NCBI RefSeq assembly: GCF_958405655.1
Contig: NZ_CATYWO010000002.1
Location: 1,054,001 to 1,118,000 of the forward strand
Length of the DNA stretch: 64,000 nucleotides
From: Ralstonia condita
Lineage (GTDB): Bacteria; Pseudomonadota; Gammaproteobacteria; Burkholderiales; Burkholderiaceae
Direction of reading: 5' to 3'
Shown here: positions 60,391 to 64,000 of the stretch, piece by piece
How positions within the stretch are numbered: the first letter of the stretch is position 1
Layout: each line of letters begins with the position of its first letter
Notes under the pieces: generated by a model
What the model saw: the letters and a program-made list of their open reading frames with translations, nothing else
What the model was told of the DNA's origin: nothing
Database searches by the model: none
Program-made: the position numbers and the translations under genes

Positions 60391-61206
60391 TCAGGCGAAA
60401 CGGGTCACCGTGTCGCCACGACAGAAGGCCAGCAAGGTGAGGCGCCCCGCTTTGGCGTGGGAAACCGCCAGTGAAGAGGGGGCGGAGATCGTCGCCAGCA
60501 GCGGCACACCCACATGCACGCATTTGCGCGCAAGCTCGAAGCTTGCACGGCTGGTCATGACGACCATGCCATCGGCAGGGCGATGGCCGAGGCGCGCCAG
60601 GCGACCGATCAGCTTGTCCAGCGCGTTGTGGCGGCCGACGTCTTCCAGCACATGCAGCGGCGCCTGGCCATCTGCCAGGAGCCAGCCGGCAGCGTGCAGA
60701 CCTCCGGTCAGTGCATTGGCTGGTTGATGCTCGCTCAGCGCCTGCATGGCGTCGAGCACCTGCGCGTCGGTGATGGCGTCGACCCATGCGGGACGCACAA
60801 GCGGGATCGGTGCGGCTTCGAACGTCTGCAGGCTTTCAATCCCGCACAAACCGCAGCCGGTGGGGCCGGCCAGCGCGCGGCGGCGCTCCTTCAGGCGCGC
60901 GAAGCAGCGCGAGGCAATGTCGGCGTGGATCTCGATACCGTGCGGATGCATCTCCACATCAACGCCTCGCCAATCGGCGCGGCTGTCAATGATGCCCTCG
61001 GAGAGCGCAAAGCCCAACGCAAAATCTTCGAGATCAGCCGGCGAGGCCATCATCACCGCGTGCGTGATGCCGTTGAAGACGAGTGCCACGGGTGCCTCGT
61101 CGGCAACGGCGGTGGTCGCGTCTTCCTGCGTGCCGGTCCGCGTACGACGCGTGGCGTTCGTGGAAAGGACGGGCAGGCCGGCGGGGTGACGGGTGAGGAT
61201 GGTCAT
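60391..61206 (-). CDS. fdhD: formate dehydrogenase sulfurtransferase FdhD
   Basis: A 271-aa protein that transfers sulfur from a cysteine desulfurase to the molybdenum cofactor of formate dehydrogenase-type enzymes. The CxxC motif GCGLCGIESL is present near residue 118, with VFNGITHAVMMASPADLEDFALGFALSEGII upstream and DVGRHNALDKLIG and MTSRASFELARKC downstream. It is coupled by an ATGA overlap to the small winged-helix gene, which in turn overlaps the molybdoenzyme gene, so the three form one operon. Confidence 0.96.
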   Translation of the reverse strand: MTILTRHPAGLPVLSTNATRRTRTGTQEDATTAVADEAPVALVFNGITHAVMMASPADLEDFALGFALSEGIIDSRADWRGVDVEMHPHGIEIHADIASRCFARLKERRRALAGPTGCGLCGIESLQTFEAAPIPLVRPAWVDAITDAQVLDAMQALSEHQPANALTGGLHAAGWLLADGQAPLHVLEDVGRHNALDKLIGRLARLGHRPADGMVVMTSRASFELARKCVHVGVPLLATISAPSSLAVSHAKAGRLTLLAFCRGDTVTRFA

Positions 61207-61447
61207 GCAGCAAGATCAGGAAGGGCGCGGCCGGCGTCGAGCAGCACGATCAGCCAGCGCGCGTCATCCATCGTGACGCGCAGCAGGCCGGCATCAGCCA
61301 GCGGATGCAGGGCGCGCAGTACCGTGCTGGCGCGCTCGCCGGCGCGCTTGGTCAGCCACGGCAGGGACACCGGCTTGCCGGGGTCCGTTTCGCGCAGGGC
61401 TGCCAATAGCGCCAGTTGCAGCGCTGTCCACGCCGGAGTGGTCGACA

Positions 61448-61448
<1 letters not shown>
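61203..61448 (-). CDS. small winged-helix-like protein in the formate dehydrogenase operon
   Basis: An 81-aa protein (MSTTPAWTALQLALLAALRETD onward). VSLPWLTKRAGERASTVLRALHPLADAGLLRV reads like an MarR/ArsR-type winged helix with recognition helix and wing (DDARWLIVLLDAGRA). It has no ligand domain and no cysteine. Its start overlaps the molybdoenzyme stop (TGATG) and its stop overlaps the fdhD start (ATGA). It might be a DNA-binding autoregulator or, by position, an accessory factor for enzyme maturation. Confidence 0.75.
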
Positions 61449-63787
<2,339 letters not shown>

Positions 63788-63815
63788 GGGTGGCGGGGCG
63801 GCTTTGAATCAGGTG

Positions 63816-64000
63816 TCAGGAGAACAGAACGGAGGCTTTTTGGAGTGTAATCCAAACGCCCCAGCCAAGTGGCAGGCCGACGGCGGCCCAGGCAAGCACG
63901 ACGGCCACGGCCGAACCCGGGTGTGCCTTCCATTCCAGCGACGTTTCCGGAGCGACCGCCGCCGGTGTCGGGCTGTTGGCTGCCGCCGCATGACGCTGCT
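63816..64000 (-). CDS. MFS (oxalate/formate-type) transporter small subunit, C-terminal part
   Basis: 60 codons are in the window and the 5' end lies beyond the right edge. The reading frame gives an Ala/Pro-rich stretch and then ETSLEWKAHPGSAVAVVLAWAAVGLPLGWGVWITLQKASVLFS and a stop. This single-TM ending resembles the small proteins annotated as MFS transporter small subunit that accompany oxalate/formate antiporters. No start Met is within the window. Next to FdhF/YdeP-FdhD it suggests oxalate or formate handling. Identification rests on one short segment. Confidence 0.6.
   Translation of the reverse strand, partial: QRHAAAANSPTPAAVAPETSLEWKAHPGSAVAVVLAWAAVGLPLGWGVWITLQKASVLFS

Overview
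The window is 64 kb of GC-rich chromosomal DNA whose gene content and order fit Ralstonia or a close relative in the Burkholderiales (beta-Proteobacteria). Pointers are an H-NS-type protein with a TWTGRGKRPGW motif, a complete Tad/Flp pilus locus with sigma-54 regulator, a CYP102-type P450-reductase fusion, otsBA, a FhaC-type TpsB, and an FdhF/YdeP-FdhD formate/oxalate group. Genus assignment is inference from protein families; no rRNA or tRNA gene was seen and no database search was possible.

Layout. 0-3.1 kb: N-terminus of an RND efflux adaptor, an alpha/beta hydrolase with an unusual nucleophile elbow, a divergent LysR regulator and a small secreted protein. 3.2-11 kb: Mut7-C protein, otsBA trehalose operon, fadH, a small basic protein, a catalytically degenerate tyrosine-recombinase-like protein and galE. 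11-17 kb: signalling block with a 7-TM PAS protein, a chemoreceptor behind a FliA-type promoter, an H-NS protein and a 7-TM GGDEF-EAL protein.

17.3-37.8 kb: a surface/adhesion island. It holds a LuxR-type regulator with a four-cysteine cluster, an orphan TpsB outer-membrane transporter, two divergent paralogous repeat-rich lipoproteins each behind a sigma-54 (-24/-12) promoter, then flp1-flp2-tadV-tadE-cpaB-cpaC-tadZ-tadA-tadB-tadC-tadD-DUF3613-tadG and a sigma-54 enhancer-binding protein that closes the Tad cluster. The lipoprotein pair, with shared C-run/G-run inverted repeats between the two sigma-54 promoters, is the most interesting unit. A working model (inference) is that the Tad-linked activator drives this pair so that pilus and surface lipoproteins are made together.

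37.9-45.3 kb: oxidative metabolism, namely CYP102 with an operator-like 23-bp dyad, a Gfo/Idh/MocA oxidoreductase, and an ArsR - P450 - ABM-monooxygenase module. 45.3-52.8 kb: speG, a TonB siderophore receptor with a Fur-like site, a second Gfo/Idh/MocA enzyme coupled to a CPA1 antiporter, and a patatin phospholipase. 53-57.5 kb: a MocR regulator divergent from bauA-mmsA (beta-alanine catabolism) with matching direct repeats between them. 57.5-60.4 kb: a half-sized cold-shock-like protein, a CspA-type protein and the potassium transporter Kup. 60.4-64 kb: fdhD, a coupled small winged-helix protein, an FdhF/YdeP molybdoenzyme and the end of a small MFS/oxalate-transporter subunit.

Coding density is high, operons are often coupled by 4-8 bp overlaps, and nothing looks like a prophage, insertion sequence or CRISPR array.
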